From Rhizobium phaseoli (GTDB lineage Bacteria; Pseudomonadota; Alphaproteobacteria; Rhizobiales; Rhizobiaceae), in contig NZ_WUFT01000004.1 in the NCBI RefSeq assembly GCF_010668805.1, forward strand, positions 124,001-188,000: a stretch of 64,000 bases of DNA, written 5' to 3'. Both the position numbers and the translations under genes were made by a program. Of this stretch, positions 8,008 to 16,359 are shown one piece after another. The notes beneath the pieces were generated by a model. It worked only from the letters and a program-made list of their open reading frames with translations. It did no database searches and was not told where the DNA came from. Position 1 is the stretch's first letter; the number at the start of each line of letters is the position of its first letter.

Positions 8008-9063
8008 ATGTTTGCAGAAGTTTCCGCTCTTCTCGCCCCGCTCGCAGCCGCCATCGGCTACTCCTCCTATAAGGCGCGGCAATTCGAATATGCCTATCCG
8101 AATATCGGCGAACTGACGGATGTCGGCGGCTACCGCATGAACGCCGTCCACATCGAGCGTCCCGAAAATGCGGATCTGCCGGCCCTCGTCTTCATTCACG
8201 GCGCCAGCGGCAATCTGCTCGACCAAATCGTTGCCTTCCGCGCTGCTCTCGAAGGCCGGGCGGAGATGCTGTTCGTCGATCGTCCCGGCCACGGCTATTC
8301 CGAACGCGGCGGTCCTGATAACGCGGCTCCCTCCGGTCAGGCCGATGCGATCGCCAGGCTGATGGAAAAGCGCGGCATCGAAAAAGCTGTCATCGTCGGC
8401 CATTCCTTCGGCGGCGCGATCACCGCTGCCTTCGGCCTTCGTCATCCCGATAAGGCCGCCGGTCTGCTCTTCCTCGCACCCGCCACCCATCCCTGGCCAG
8501 GCGGCATCGACTGGTACTATCACGTGGCAACCGTGCCAATCCTCGGCTGGCTCTTCAACCACGCAATCGTCGTACCCCTCGGGCTCCGCCGGCTGGAACG
8601 CGGCACGCTGAATATTTTCCGCCCCAATCCACGCCCGGCCGACTACATCGAAAAGACCGGTCCGTCGCTGGTGCTGCGGCCGAGGGCCTTCCACAACAAC
8701 GCCGCCGATTTGAAAAGATTGATTGCCTATGTGAAGGAACAGTCGCCGCTCTATTCGCGGATCACCGCTCCGACCGTCATCATAACAGGCGACAGCGACG
8801 AGATCGTCTGGGAGCACTTGCATTCGCGCGGCCTGGCCCGCGATATCACAGGCTCCGAGCTCATTACCGTTCGCGGTGTCGGCCACAAGCCGGATTACCT
8901 CGCAACCGATGTCGCCATCGCCGCCATCGAGAAGATCGCCGGCAAGCCACGCGACCTGCAGGCAATCGCCCGCAGGGCCGAGGAGAGGCTCGCCGCCGCA
9001 TCACGCGATCAACCGCTTGGAACCGTACCTTCGTTGAGATCTGGCGCCCTTCACGGCGCATGA
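8008..9063 (+). CDS. Alpha/beta-fold hydrolase
   Basis: 351 residues. N-terminal hydrophobic stretch (LLAPLAAAIGYSSY) suggests membrane attachment. Alpha/beta hydrolase landmarks in order: oxyanion region FIHGASGNLLDQ, FVDRPGHGYSERGG, nucleophile elbow GHSFGG with Ser133, acid region ITGDSDEIVW, and catalytic His in GVGHKPDY. The family covers esterases, lipases and haloalkane-type hydrolases; the substrate cannot be deduced. The C-terminal 40 residues are charged and look like a helical tail. Confidence 0.85.
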   Translation: MFAEVSALLAPLAAAIGYSSYKARQFEYAYPNIGELTDVGGYRMNAVHIERPENADLPALVFIHGASGNLLDQIVAFRAALEGRAEMLFVDRPGHGYSERGGPDNAAPSGQADAIARLMEKRGIEKAVIVGHSFGGAITAAFGLRHPDKAAGLLFLAPATHPWPGGIDWYYHVATVPILGWLFNHAIVVPLGLRRLERGTLNIFRPNPRPADYIEKTGPSLVLRPRAFHNNAADLKRLIAYVKEQSPLYSRITAPTVIITGDSDEIVWEHLHSRGLARDITGSELITVRGVGHKPDYLATDVAIAAIEKIAGKPRDLQAIARRAEERLAAASRDQPLGTVPSLRSGALHGA

Positions 9064-9166
9064 CTCAGCCGGCTTCGGAACTCCTCACATAAAGCCAAAT
9101 CCTTGCATTGCCTCGGGCCGTCCCAGCCCCATATGCTTCCCATCATTGTCCATAGGAGGGGAAATT

Positions 9167-10903
9167 ATGGGCCGCCTGCATATCGGGACGATCTCCGTCA
9201 TATCAGCCCTTTCGCTGAGCCTGAGTTCCGCACTCGCCGCCTCGCCCGCCCCTGTCGAAGCCGAGCACGGCATGGTCGTTACCGCCCAGCATCTGGCCAC
9301 CGATGTCGGCGTCGAGGTGCTGAAGGGCGGTGGCAATGCCGTCGATGCAGCGGTCGCCGTCGGTTATGCGCTGGCGGTCGTCTATCCTTCGGCCGGCAAT
9401 CTCGGCGGCGGCGGTTTCATGACCATCCGCCTGAAGGACGGCACGAAGACCTTCCTCGATTTTCGCGAACGTGCGCCACTCGCCGCCACGAAGACCATGT
9501 ACCTCGATGCCAAGGGCGATATCGTGCCGCGCGCCAGCCTTGACGGTTATCTTGCCGTCGGCGTTCCTGGCTCCGTCATGGGCTTCGAGACCGCACGCGA
9601 GAAATACGGCACGAAGCCGCGCCAGGATCTGATCGCACCGGCACTCCGCTTCGCCACGGAGGGCTTCACGCTGGAACAGGGCGACGCTGCAAGCCTCGCC
9701 GGCAGCGCCAAGCGGCTTGCCAAGGACGAGGCAGCGGCGAAGATCTTCCTGAAGCCCGATGGCAAAGCCTATGCATCCGGCGAAAAACTCCAGCAGCCCG
9801 ACCTTGCCGCGGTCCTGACAGCCATTTCGGAAAAAGGTCCTGACGCCTTCTACAAGGCCGTGCCCGCCGAGGCAATCGTCAAGGCAAGCCAGGCCAAGGG
9901 CGGCATCCTCGCCAGGCAAGATTTCGAGCAATATGCCGTGCGGGAGTTGAAGCCGGTCGAGTGCAATTACCGCGGCTACGACATCATCTCCTCGCCGCCG
10001 CCTTCCTCCGGCGGCGTCATCATCTGCGAGATCCTCAACGTTCTCGAAGGTTATCCGCTTTCCTACCTGGGCTACGGTTCAGCCGACACCGTCCATGTCA
10101 TGGTCGAGGCCATGCGCTATGCCTATGTCGATCGCAATGCTGCGCTCGGCGACCCCGATTTCGTCGAGAACCCGGTCGCAAAGCTCATCGACAAGGCCTA
10201 TGCCAAGGAGATCGTCGCCAAGATCGATCCCTACAAGGCCGGCACGTCGGCCAACCTCAAACCGCTCGGCGGCAAGGAAAGCACAGAGACGACGCATTAT
10301 TCGATCATCGATGACGAGGGCAATGCGGTTGCCGTCACCTATACGCTGAACGGGTCCTTCGGCGCCGCCGTCGTGGCGCCGGGCACAGGCGTCCTGCTCA
10401 ACAACGAGATGGACGATTTCACCTCCAAGCCCGGCGTGCCGAACCTCTATGGCCTCGTCCAGGGCGAGGCGAATGCCATCGCACCGAAGAAGACACCGCT
10501 CTCCTCGATGAGCCCGACGATCGTCACCAAGGACGGCAAGCCCTTCATGGTGATCGGCAGCCCCGGCGGCTCGCGCATCATCACCATCACGTTGGAGGCG
10601 ATCCTCAACGTCGTCGATTTCGGCATGGATATCAGCCAGGCGGTGAATGCGCCGCGTATCCACCATCAATGGCAGCCCGACAAGGTCTATCTCGAACCCT
10701 ATGCAATTTCGCCCGATACGGAAAAGACTCTCGCCGCCATGGGCTACAGCTTCGATGGCGGCAATGACGCACCGCTCTGGGGCCAGGCCGCCGGCATCCT
10801 CGTCGGTGGCAAAAGCCTCGCCGCCATCGAAAAGGGTGGCGGTGCGCGGTATAATGGGGCGATGGACAGCCGCGCGGAGGAGGGGTCGGCGAACGGCTAC
10901 TGA
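9167..10903 (+). CDS. ggt: Gamma-glutamyltransferase, periplasmic
   Basis: 578 residues from ATG 9167, chosen because AGGAGGGG lies at 9154-9161. Signal peptide ends near SSALAA. The self-cleavage site and catalytic nucleophile is the first Thr of TTHYSI (Thr375), followed by the DDEGNAVAVTYTLNGSFGA small-subunit start; the SPGGSRIITI glycine motif follows. The enzyme hydrolyses or transpeptidates gamma-glutamyl compounds such as glutathione in the periplasm. Length and motif order match the Ntn-hydrolase GGT family. Confidence 0.95.
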   Translation: MGRLHIGTISVISALSLSLSSALAASPAPVEAEHGMVVTAQHLATDVGVEVLKGGGNAVDAAVAVGYALAVVYPSAGNLGGGGFMTIRLKDGTKTFLDFRERAPLAATKTMYLDAKGDIVPRASLDGYLAVGVPGSVMGFETAREKYGTKPRQDLIAPALRFATEGFTLEQGDAASLAGSAKRLAKDEAAAKIFLKPDGKAYASGEKLQQPDLAAVLTAISEKGPDAFYKAVPAEAIVKASQAKGGILARQDFEQYAVRELKPVECNYRGYDIISSPPPSSGGVIICEILNVLEGYPLSYLGYGSADTVHVMVEAMRYAYVDRNAALGDPDFVENPVAKLIDKAYAKEIVAKIDPYKAGTSANLKPLGGKESTETTHYSIIDDEGNAVAVTYTLNGSFGAAVVAPGTGVLLNNEMDDFTSKPGVPNLYGLVQGEANAIAPKKTPLSSMSPTIVTKDGKPFMVIGSPGGSRIITITLEAILNVVDFGMDISQAVNAPRIHHQWQPDKVYLEPYAISPDTEKTLAAMGYSFDGGNDAPLWGQAAGILVGGKSLAAIEKGGGARYNGAMDSRAEEGSANGY

Positions 10904-11028
10904 CGTCCGCAGATCGCAGCGGCCGGCAAACGCGGCGCCCCATTCATGTCACGGTGACAAAGTCGCCGTTCACAAATGGCTGGCCGCGCCCTAAGCATGA
11001 GCGAACCCGCAAGCAGGACGATTCCCGA

Positions 11029-12003
11029 ATGGCCAGCATTGAAATGATTGTCGCCGCCCGCGCCCGTCTACGCGGTCACGCGAGGCGCACGCCGCTTCTC
11101 TCCTCTCCCTTCCTGAACGAGATCGCCGGCCGGCGCCTGTTCGTGAAGGCCGAATGCTTGCAGCATTCCGGCTCGTTCAAGTTTCGCGGCGGCTGGTCGG
11201 CCGTCTCCGGCCTTGATCCGACTGTCCGCTCGAAGGGCGTCATCGCCTTTTCCTCCGGCAACCATGCCCAGGGTGTCGCGCTTGCTGCCAAGCTGCACAA
11301 TGTGCCCTCGGTCATCATCATGCCGAGTGATGCGCCGAAACTGAAAATCGCCAATACCCGCGCATTCGGCGCCGACGTCGTCCTCTACGACCGCGTCAAT
11401 GAGGATCGCGACGAGATCGGCGCGAGACTTTCAGCTGAGCGCAGCCTGACGCTGATCAAGCCCTTCGACGAACCGCTTGTCATCGCCGGTCAGGGCACGA
11501 CCGGTCTGGAGATTTCAGAGCAGGCCGAAGAGGAAGGCGTGACGTCAGCCGAAGTCCTCGTTCCCTGCGGCGGCGGCGGATTGACCTCCGGCATCGCGCT
11601 CGCCCTCGAAGCCAGCGCCCCCGGCTTTCGCGTCCGCCCCTGCGAGCCCAAGGATTTCGACGATACCACCCGCTCGCTCGCTTCGGGCAGGATCGAGCGC
11701 AACGCTTCGATGTCGGGCTCGATCTGCGACGCGATCCTTACGCCGCAGCCTGGCAATATCACTTTCCCGATCTTGAAGCGCCTCACCGGCGCCGGCATCG
11801 TCGTCACCGACGAAGAAGCGCTGCGTGCCATTGCACTCGCTTTCGTCAGGCTGAAGATCGTCGTCGAGCCCGGCGGGGCGGTGGCGCTTGCTGCCGCCCT
11901 CTTCCATGGCGAGGCTCTGGAAAGCGACACCGTCGTCGCCGTTACCTCTGGCGGCAATGTCGATGCCGATATCTTTGCCATGGCGCTCGAACGCTTCGGC
12001 TGA
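11029..12003 (+). CDS. Threonine/serine dehydratase-like PLP enzyme
   Basis: 324 residues from ATG 11029; the longer reading frame from 10954 has low-quality N-terminal sequence. A fold-type II PLP enzyme: PLP lysine in SGSFKFRG (Lys51), substrate loop FSSGNHAQGVALAA, phosphate-binding loop VPCGGGGLTSGIALA and C-terminal VVAVTSGGNVDADIF. It is close to catabolic threonine dehydratase and serine racemase and lacks the ACT regulatory domain of biosynthetic IlvA. Likely reaction: L-threonine or L-serine to 2-oxoacid plus ammonia. Confidence 0.88.
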   Translation: MASIEMIVAARARLRGHARRTPLLSSPFLNEIAGRRLFVKAECLQHSGSFKFRGGWSAVSGLDPTVRSKGVIAFSSGNHAQGVALAAKLHNVPSVIIMPSDAPKLKIANTRAFGADVVLYDRVNEDRDEIGARLSAERSLTLIKPFDEPLVIAGQGTTGLEISEQAEEEGVTSAEVLVPCGGGGLTSGIALALEASAPGFRVRPCEPKDFDDTTRSLASGRIERNASMSGSICDAILTPQPGNITFPILKRLTGAGIVVTDEEALRAIALAFVRLKIVVEPGGAVALAAALFHGEALESDTVVAVTSGGNVDADIFAMALERFG

Positions 12004-12074
12004 GCAGAAGAAGACCGCATCTTCGGGTCCGGACACCCGCCGGCAATCGGGTGCGGCCTTGCAGCAACTGCGGG

Positions 12075-12112
12075 TATGATGCATCCGACCTGCTACGGTC
12101 GGATGCATCATA
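12075..12112. terminator. 16-bp perfect palindrome between convergent genes, bidirectional terminator candidate
   Basis: Arms 12075-12090 and 12097-12112 are exact reverse complements (TATGATGCATCCGACC), with a 6-nt loop. It sits between the ends of the dehydratase (12003) and the PhyH gene (12119). There is no long U-run, so it may terminate or simply protect 3' ends. Confidence 0.65.
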
Positions 12113-12118
12113 TTTCTG

Positions 12119-12928
12119 CTACCGCTCCTGAAGCGCTCGTCGGATCGCCATCTCGACCGGTGAACAGGAACCGTCCTCCCGATCGAGCCGCAGAGGTTCG
12201 GAAGGCGCAAGGCCGGGCTGCGCCATGAAGCGCCGCTCCTTGCCGCGGTGTATCTGCGCCGCATGGATGAGGAACGGGTGGCACAGATACACCGTACCTG
12301 CCGGACCCGTCGCCAACGCCAGCGGCCGGTCCTCCCCCACATGCTCCAGCCAGAGGTGCGCCACTCCCGCCTCGCCCGCGGGTGCCAGGAGGCGTGCGAT
12401 GTCCTTGTGCGAGCCGACCCGAATGCGAGTCGGTGCATCCTCCTCCCCGACATCCGAAAACAGAAACAGCATCAACAGCGCCCACCCGCGCGAGGTGATA
12501 TTCACCCGCCAGGCGGAAAAGTCCCGTTGCTCGTTCGGATCATCGGAATCCACACCGGGAAAGCTCAGATCGACATGCCAGCCGGCATCGCCGGGATCGT
12601 CCGGATGGGGAAAGCGCACCGGAAAACTGCCAAGCCCATTGCGTGGCTCCCAGCGCCCCTTGCCGATGAGCTGGTCGAACGCCGAATGCAATACCGGCGT
12701 ATTGGCGGCTTTCTCGAATGGCCCTCCGCCATAACCGGCAAGTCGCACGACTGGCTGTGTCCACGTCCTCGGGTCAGCCGCATCGAAGGGAATATCGCGC
12801 CACATGATGGCACGAGCTTCCTCGGCCAGTTCGCCGGGAAAAGCATCTTCGATCCGGATGAAGCCATCCTCGATGAATTGCTCGATCTGCGCGGCGCTCA
12901 GCGCCGGCGGGTAAACAGTTGATGTCAT
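12119..12928 (-). CDS. Phytanoyl-CoA dioxygenase (PhyH) family protein
   Basis: 269 residues from ATG 12928 (MTSTVYPPALSAAQIEQFIE). PhyH layout: N-terminal QIEQFIEDGFIRIEDAFP, iron-binding HxD in GWHVDLSFPG, and distal His in YLCHPFLIHAAQ followed by an Arg-rich segment (KERRFMAQPG) that would bind 2-oxoglutarate. Non-heme Fe(II)/2-oxoglutarate oxygenases of this family hydroxylate varied small molecules; the substrate is unknown. Convergent with the dehydratase. Confidence 0.85.
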   Translation of the reverse strand: MTSTVYPPALSAAQIEQFIEDGFIRIEDAFPGELAEEARAIMWRDIPFDAADPRTWTQPVVRLAGYGGGPFEKAANTPVLHSAFDQLIGKGRWEPRNGLGSFPVRFPHPDDPGDAGWHVDLSFPGVDSDDPNEQRDFSAWRVNITSRGWALLMLFLFSDVGEEDAPTRIRVGSHKDIARLLAPAGEAGVAHLWLEHVGEDRPLALATGPAGTVYLCHPFLIHAAQIHRGKERRFMAQPGLAPSEPLRLDREDGSCSPVEMAIRRALQER

Positions 12929-13158
12929 GAAATATCTCTCTACCGCTAATCCTGCCGGCTCTTGCCTTGGCCAAATGCAGGATCGTTCCAGTCTACGGCA
13001 ACGCGCCAGCCGCGAAGGCTGGTAAGCGGCCGCGTCTTCCAATGCCCGAAGGCGGAGCTTTAAAGACTCAAGAAGAAGGCTGTAGCGATATTGAGAGTGA
13101 TCATCTTCATAGCAATCCGAAGCTATAGCCACGCGACAGACGGGTCAATGCGCAGATG

Positions 13159-14055
13159 TCAGGCCATTGTTCCGCGTAGCGCACCGTGCACCGACTGCAA
13201 CACGAGCTCGGCGAGCCGGGCCGCAACCGGTTGCTGTTCGGCTTCGGCCCGATGCAGGACCAGGCCGAGCTTCGGCAAGTCAGGCAGGCCGATCGTCTCC
13301 GGCGCCAGCGGCTGGACCTTCGCCGGCAGGCCGATCGGTGTACGGATGGTGATGCCGAGGCCCGCCGCCGCCGCCGCCCAGAGACCGCCGAGGCTGGGGC
13401 TGACAAAGGCGAGACGCCATGAAATGCCCGCCTCATCAAGTGCCCGGGTCGCAGCACTTCGCAACAGGCACGGCGCCTCCAGCGAGGCGAGCGGCATCGG
13501 CTCACCGCTCGCCGCATGCCAGCCGGTGGCTCCCTCGACAGGTCCGATCCAACGCATCGGGACCTCACCAATCTGCTCGCAATGGGCCGTCAGTGTGCCA
13601 TCCCTCCAGGCAAGCGCCAGATCGAGCTTGCCCGAGGTGACGCGCTCGAGCAGTTCGGCATTGCGCACCACCCGCGCCTCGATTCGAACCTTCGGATGGG
13701 CGCGCGCGAAGCGGCCGAGCACCTCCGGCAGCAGGTTTTCGCCGAAATCCTCCTGCAGGCCGAGCCGCACCCAGCCCTCCAGCTCGACGCTGTGCACGGC
13801 CGCAGCCGCCTCGTCGTTGAGTTCCAGCAACCGCCTGGCATAAGCGAGCATCGTCTCGCCGGCGTCGGTCAGAGCCAGGCCGCGTCCCACTTTGCGGAAG
13901 ATCGGCGTGCCGGCCTGCTCCTCCAGCTTCTTCAGCTGTGCGCTGACCGCCGACGTGGAACGCCCGAGCCTTTCCGCCGCTTTGGCGAAGTTGCCGAGCT
14001 CCATGCCGGTCGAAAAGGTACGGAGCACATCGAGATCGAAAATTGTCCGCCGCAT
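13159..14055 (-). CDS. LysR-family transcriptional regulator, divergent from tautomerase operon
   Basis: 298 residues from ATG 14055 (MRRTIFDLDVLRTFSTGMEL), a normal LysR length. N-terminal winged helix-turn-helix: FAKAAERLGRSTSAVSAQLKKLEEQ; the effector domain follows from about residue 90. The start at 14109 would add a leader that overlaps the operator region. It is transcribed away from the tautomerase-cupin-DUF4865 genes and most likely controls them, with a palindromic site at 14075-14087. Confidence 0.9.
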   Translation of the reverse strand: MRRTIFDLDVLRTFSTGMELGNFAKAAERLGRSTSAVSAQLKKLEEQAGTPIFRKVGRGLALTDAGETMLAYARRLLELNDEAAAAVHSVELEGWVRLGLQEDFGENLLPEVLGRFARAHPKVRIEARVVRNAELLERVTSGKLDLALAWRDGTLTAHCEQIGEVPMRWIGPVEGATGWHAASGEPMPLASLEAPCLLRSAATRALDEAGISWRLAFVSPSLGGLWAAAAAGLGITIRTPIGLPAKVQPLAPETIGLPDLPKLGLVLHRAEAEQQPVAARLAELVLQSVHGALRGTMA

Positions 14056-14074
14056 CTTATAATCCCATTTTCCA

Positions 14075-14087
14075 GGATCATTGATCC
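14075..14087. promoter_or_regulatory. Candidate LysR operator in divergent intergenic region
   Basis: GGATCATTGATCC is a perfect inverted repeat (GGATC-ATT-GATCC) between the LysR start at 14055 and the tautomerase start at 14173. Position and symmetry fit an LTTR box; binding is inferred. Confidence 0.5.
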
Positions 14088-14172
14088 ATAAATTTCTGAT
14101 TTTCAGCATTATCGTGCCGTGCGATGCTTCTGCTGTCAAGGCCGACGAACGGCCTGAACCATGGAGATCCAG

Positions 14173-14592
14173 ATGCCCTTCGTTCGAATTTCGCTTCGCA
14201 AAGGCAAGTCGCCGGACTATCTCACCGCGCTGGTCGACAACATCCAGCGCGCCCTGGTCGAAACCTTCGACGTGCCCGAACACGACCGCTTCCAGGCCAT
14301 CCATCAGCATGACGAGAACGAGCTGATCTTCGACCGCAACTATCTCGCCGGTCCGCGCTCTGGTGATTTTGTTTACATCTCGATCACCATCGGCAGGCCT
14401 CGGACAGCCGAGATGAAGGCGGCGCTCTATCGGCGGCTCGCCGAACTTCTGGCACAATCGCCGGGCCTCCGGCCCGAGGATGTGATGATCGTCATCAGCA
14501 CCAGCGCCCCTGATGATTGGTCCTTTGGCGACGGCGTCGCCCAGATGGCTAATCCCGACTGGCGCTCGCGGATAGCAGGAGGCCAGCAATGA
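14173..14592 (+). CDS. Tautomerase-superfamily protein (Tautomerase_2 type)
   Basis: 139 residues. Start set at ATG 14173 because tautomerases need Pro directly after Met, and this start gives MPFVRISLRKGKSPDY; the in-frame ATG at 14161 would mask Pro1. The length, with HQHDENELIFDRNYL and the LRPEDVMIVISTSAPDDWSF end, fits the single-chain double-length tautomerase_2 or malonate-semialdehyde-decarboxylase-like group. The catalytic Pro1 would act as base or acid on an enol or halo-acid type substrate. The stop overlaps the cupin start (ATGA). Confidence 0.88.
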   Translation: MPFVRISLRKGKSPDYLTALVDNIQRALVETFDVPEHDRFQAIHQHDENELIFDRNYLAGPRSGDFVYISITIGRPRTAEMKAALYRRLAELLAQSPGLRPEDVMIVISTSAPDDWSFGDGVAQMANPDWRSRIAGGQQ

Positions 14593-14993
14593 GCGCTTCG
14601 AACCCGACGACGATGACCCTTCGCCGCCCCGGCAGGGCGGTGCGCTCGCCGGAAGGCGTTGCAACGGCGCCTTTCTGGGTCGAGATGTTGCTCGAAGGCG
14701 GGGCCGACCGTGAGAACACCGCCATGCGCGCCACACTCGATCCCGGTACGATCACCCGCTGGCACACGCACCCCAGGGGTCAGTTGCTCTACGTGCTTTC
14801 GGGGCATGGGTTGGCGCAGAACGAGGGCGGCCCCGTCGAGGATTTGCGTGCCGGTGATGCTGTCTGGTTTGCCGCCGGCGAGCGCCACTGGCATGGCGCA
14901 GCCGATGACAGCCCTTTCAGCTATATCAGCATCCAGGCAGCCGAAAACGGCAGCACCGTCGAATGGCTGCAGGCGGTGGAGGCACGGTCATGA
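14589..14993 (+). CDS. Cupin-domain protein
   Basis: 134 residues. A single conserved beta-barrel with cupin motif 1 TRWHTHPRGQLLYVLSGHG (metal-binding His, His and Gln) and motif 2 DLRAGDAVWFAAGERHWHGA. Members of this small cupin group include carboxymuconolactone-type helpers and isomerases. The start overlaps the tautomerase stop by four bases and the stop overlaps the next start by four bases, so the three genes should be translated together. Confidence 0.88.
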   Translation: MSASNPTTMTLRRPGRAVRSPEGVATAPFWVEMLLEGGADRENTAMRATLDPGTITRWHTHPRGQLLYVLSGHGLAQNEGGPVEDLRAGDAVWFAAGERHWHGAADDSPFSYISIQAAENGSTVEWLQAVEARS

Positions 14994-15547
14994 TCGCCAT
15001 GCAGTACAGCTTCACCCTGCCCGCCGATTACGACATGTCGATTATCGACCGGCGCATCCGCGAAAAAGGTCCGCTGCTCGACGGCTTTCCCAATCTCGGC
15101 TTCAAGGCCTATCTCAGTGCCTTGAAGGGAGAATTCGCCCGCCGCGACAATCTCTATGCGCCCTTTTACCTCTGGCAAGAGCCGGAAGGTGCAAGCGACT
15201 TCCTCTGCAGCCCGGCTTTCCAAACGCTCACCGGCGCCTTCGGCTGGCCGCAGGTGAAGACCTGGATCGTCTGGCAGGCAGAAATCTCGCCGGATATCGC
15301 CGCAGCGAGATTTGCCACCCGCGATATACTGCCTATCGAGCCCTACGCGCCGCTTGCCGAAATCCGCCGTGCCGACGGCGTACAAGCTGCAGCCGACGTC
15401 GTGACCGGCAGCGCGCTCGCCTCGGTCTCCGGCTTCGAACCGACGACATGGACGCGGGTGCGCTTCAGGCTATGGCGAGAAATTCCTGAAATTGACGCGC
15501 ACACGCAGGCCTATCGCGTCGGTCACCTATCCCAGGCTCGAGCCTGA
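14990..15547 (+). CDS. DUF4865-family protein
   Basis: 185 residues from ATG 14990 (MIAMQYSFTLPADYDMSIID), which overlaps the cupin stop. It matches the DUF4865 pattern: MQY.F.LP.DYDM..I..RI...G...D, LGFKAYL and a YAPFYLW..P.G...FL segment, then a second half rich in aromatic residues. The family looks like a dimeric alpha/beta barrel heme-oxygenase-like fold, but no function is established. Last gene of the tautomerase-cupin-DUF4865 unit; only 2 nt separate its stop from the convergent LysE gene. Confidence 0.85.
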   Translation: MIAMQYSFTLPADYDMSIIDRRIREKGPLLDGFPNLGFKAYLSALKGEFARRDNLYAPFYLWQEPEGASDFLCSPAFQTLTGAFGWPQVKTWIVWQAEISPDIAAARFATRDILPIEPYAPLAEIRRADGVQAAADVVTGSALASVSGFEPTTWTRVRFRLWREIPEIDAHTQAYRVGHLSQARA

Positions 15548-15549
15548 GC

Positions 15550-16185
15550 TCAAGCGGTTGCCCGGCGATAGAAGGCAAGCGAGCCGGCAAGCGCCAACAG
15601 CGCGCCGCCGCAGGCGCGCTCCAGCCAGAGGGCGCTTGAGGTTTTCAGGAAACGCACCGCCTGCGAGCCGAAGAAGGCGTAGCCGAACATGATGAGAAAA
15701 TCGAGCGCGGCAAAGGTGAGCGCGAGCAGCGCATATTGCGTTGCCTGTGGCAGGGTCGGATCGATGAACTGCGGCAGGAAGGCCGAGAAGAACAAATACC
15801 CCTTCGGATTGGTCGCCGCGACCATGAAGCTCTTCAGCCCGATCGCAAAGGGCGACGCTGCCCCCGAAGACGCCCCGGACTTCAGCGCCGCATCGATCGT
15901 GCCCTTCGAGCGCAGCAGCATGATGCCGAGAAAGGCGAGATAGGCGACACCAGCCCATTTCAGCATTGAAAACCAGAATTCCGATGCCGCCAGCAAGGCG
16001 CCGAGGCCGATCGCGACGGCGCCGATCAACACGAAATCGGAAAGCACCGCGCCGATCATGCCGGCAATCGCCCGGCGCAGTCCATGCCTCGAACCATTGG
16101 TCAGCGCCAGCAACACGGTCGGCCCCGGTGTGGCGATGCCGACGAAGGAAACGGCTGCAAAAGCCAGAAGCGTGACGATATCCAT
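15550..16185 (-). CDS. LysE/RhtB-family amino-acid exporter
   Basis: 211 residues from ATG 16185, preceded by GGAGGGGATCATC. Six hydrophobic segments; the N-terminal signature (VGIATPGPTVLLALTNGSRH) with GPxxL and G.. pattern and the central LAFLGIMLLRS are typical of LysE/RhtB. Family members export amino acids or their derivatives across the inner membrane. Substrate not determinable. Convergent with the DUF4865 operon. Confidence 0.9.
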   Translation of the reverse strand: MDIVTLLAFAAVSFVGIATPGPTVLLALTNGSRHGLRRAIAGMIGAVLSDFVLIGAVAIGLGALLAASEFWFSMLKWAGVAYLAFLGIMLLRSKGTIDAALKSGASSGAASPFAIGLKSFMVAATNPKGYLFFSAFLPQFIDPTLPQATQYALLALTFAALDFLIMFGYAFFGSQAVRFLKTSSALWLERACGGALLALAGSLAFYRRATA

Positions 16186-16260
16186 GATGATCCCCTCCCA
16201 ATCCAAGGATCGAAACTTGCACGCATAGCAGCCCTTGGCAATGCCGTCCCGTCAACGAAA

Positions 16261-16340
16261 AAGCCCGCCACCTCCTGTGAACTGACCCCCGAAAGTTGGA
16301 CATCAACCTTCGGGGGTCAGTTCACTGAGGCAGCGGGCTT
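16261..16340 (-). terminator. pyk terminator with an inserted palindrome in its loop
   Basis: Read on the minus strand, GCCCGC plus CCTC pair with GAGG plus GCGGGC, followed by TTTTT. The arms lie at 16261-16277 and 16325-16340 and are split by the 47-bp element described next. Removing that element with one CTG copy restores a compact hairpin directly after pyk. Confidence 0.7.
16278..16324. mobile_element. 47-bp MITE-like palindrome with IS3-like ends
   Basis: Left arm TGAACTGACCCCCGAAAGTTG (16278-16298), five-base centre GACAT, right arm its reverse complement with one mismatch (16304-16324). The ends begin TGAACTGACCCCC, resembling terminal repeats of IS3-family elements, and the element is flanked by CTG on both sides (16275-16277 and 16325-16327), as expected of a 3-bp target duplication. 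No coding capacity. Confidence 0.65.
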
Positions 16341-16359
16341 TCGAACAGGCGCGGTCGGA

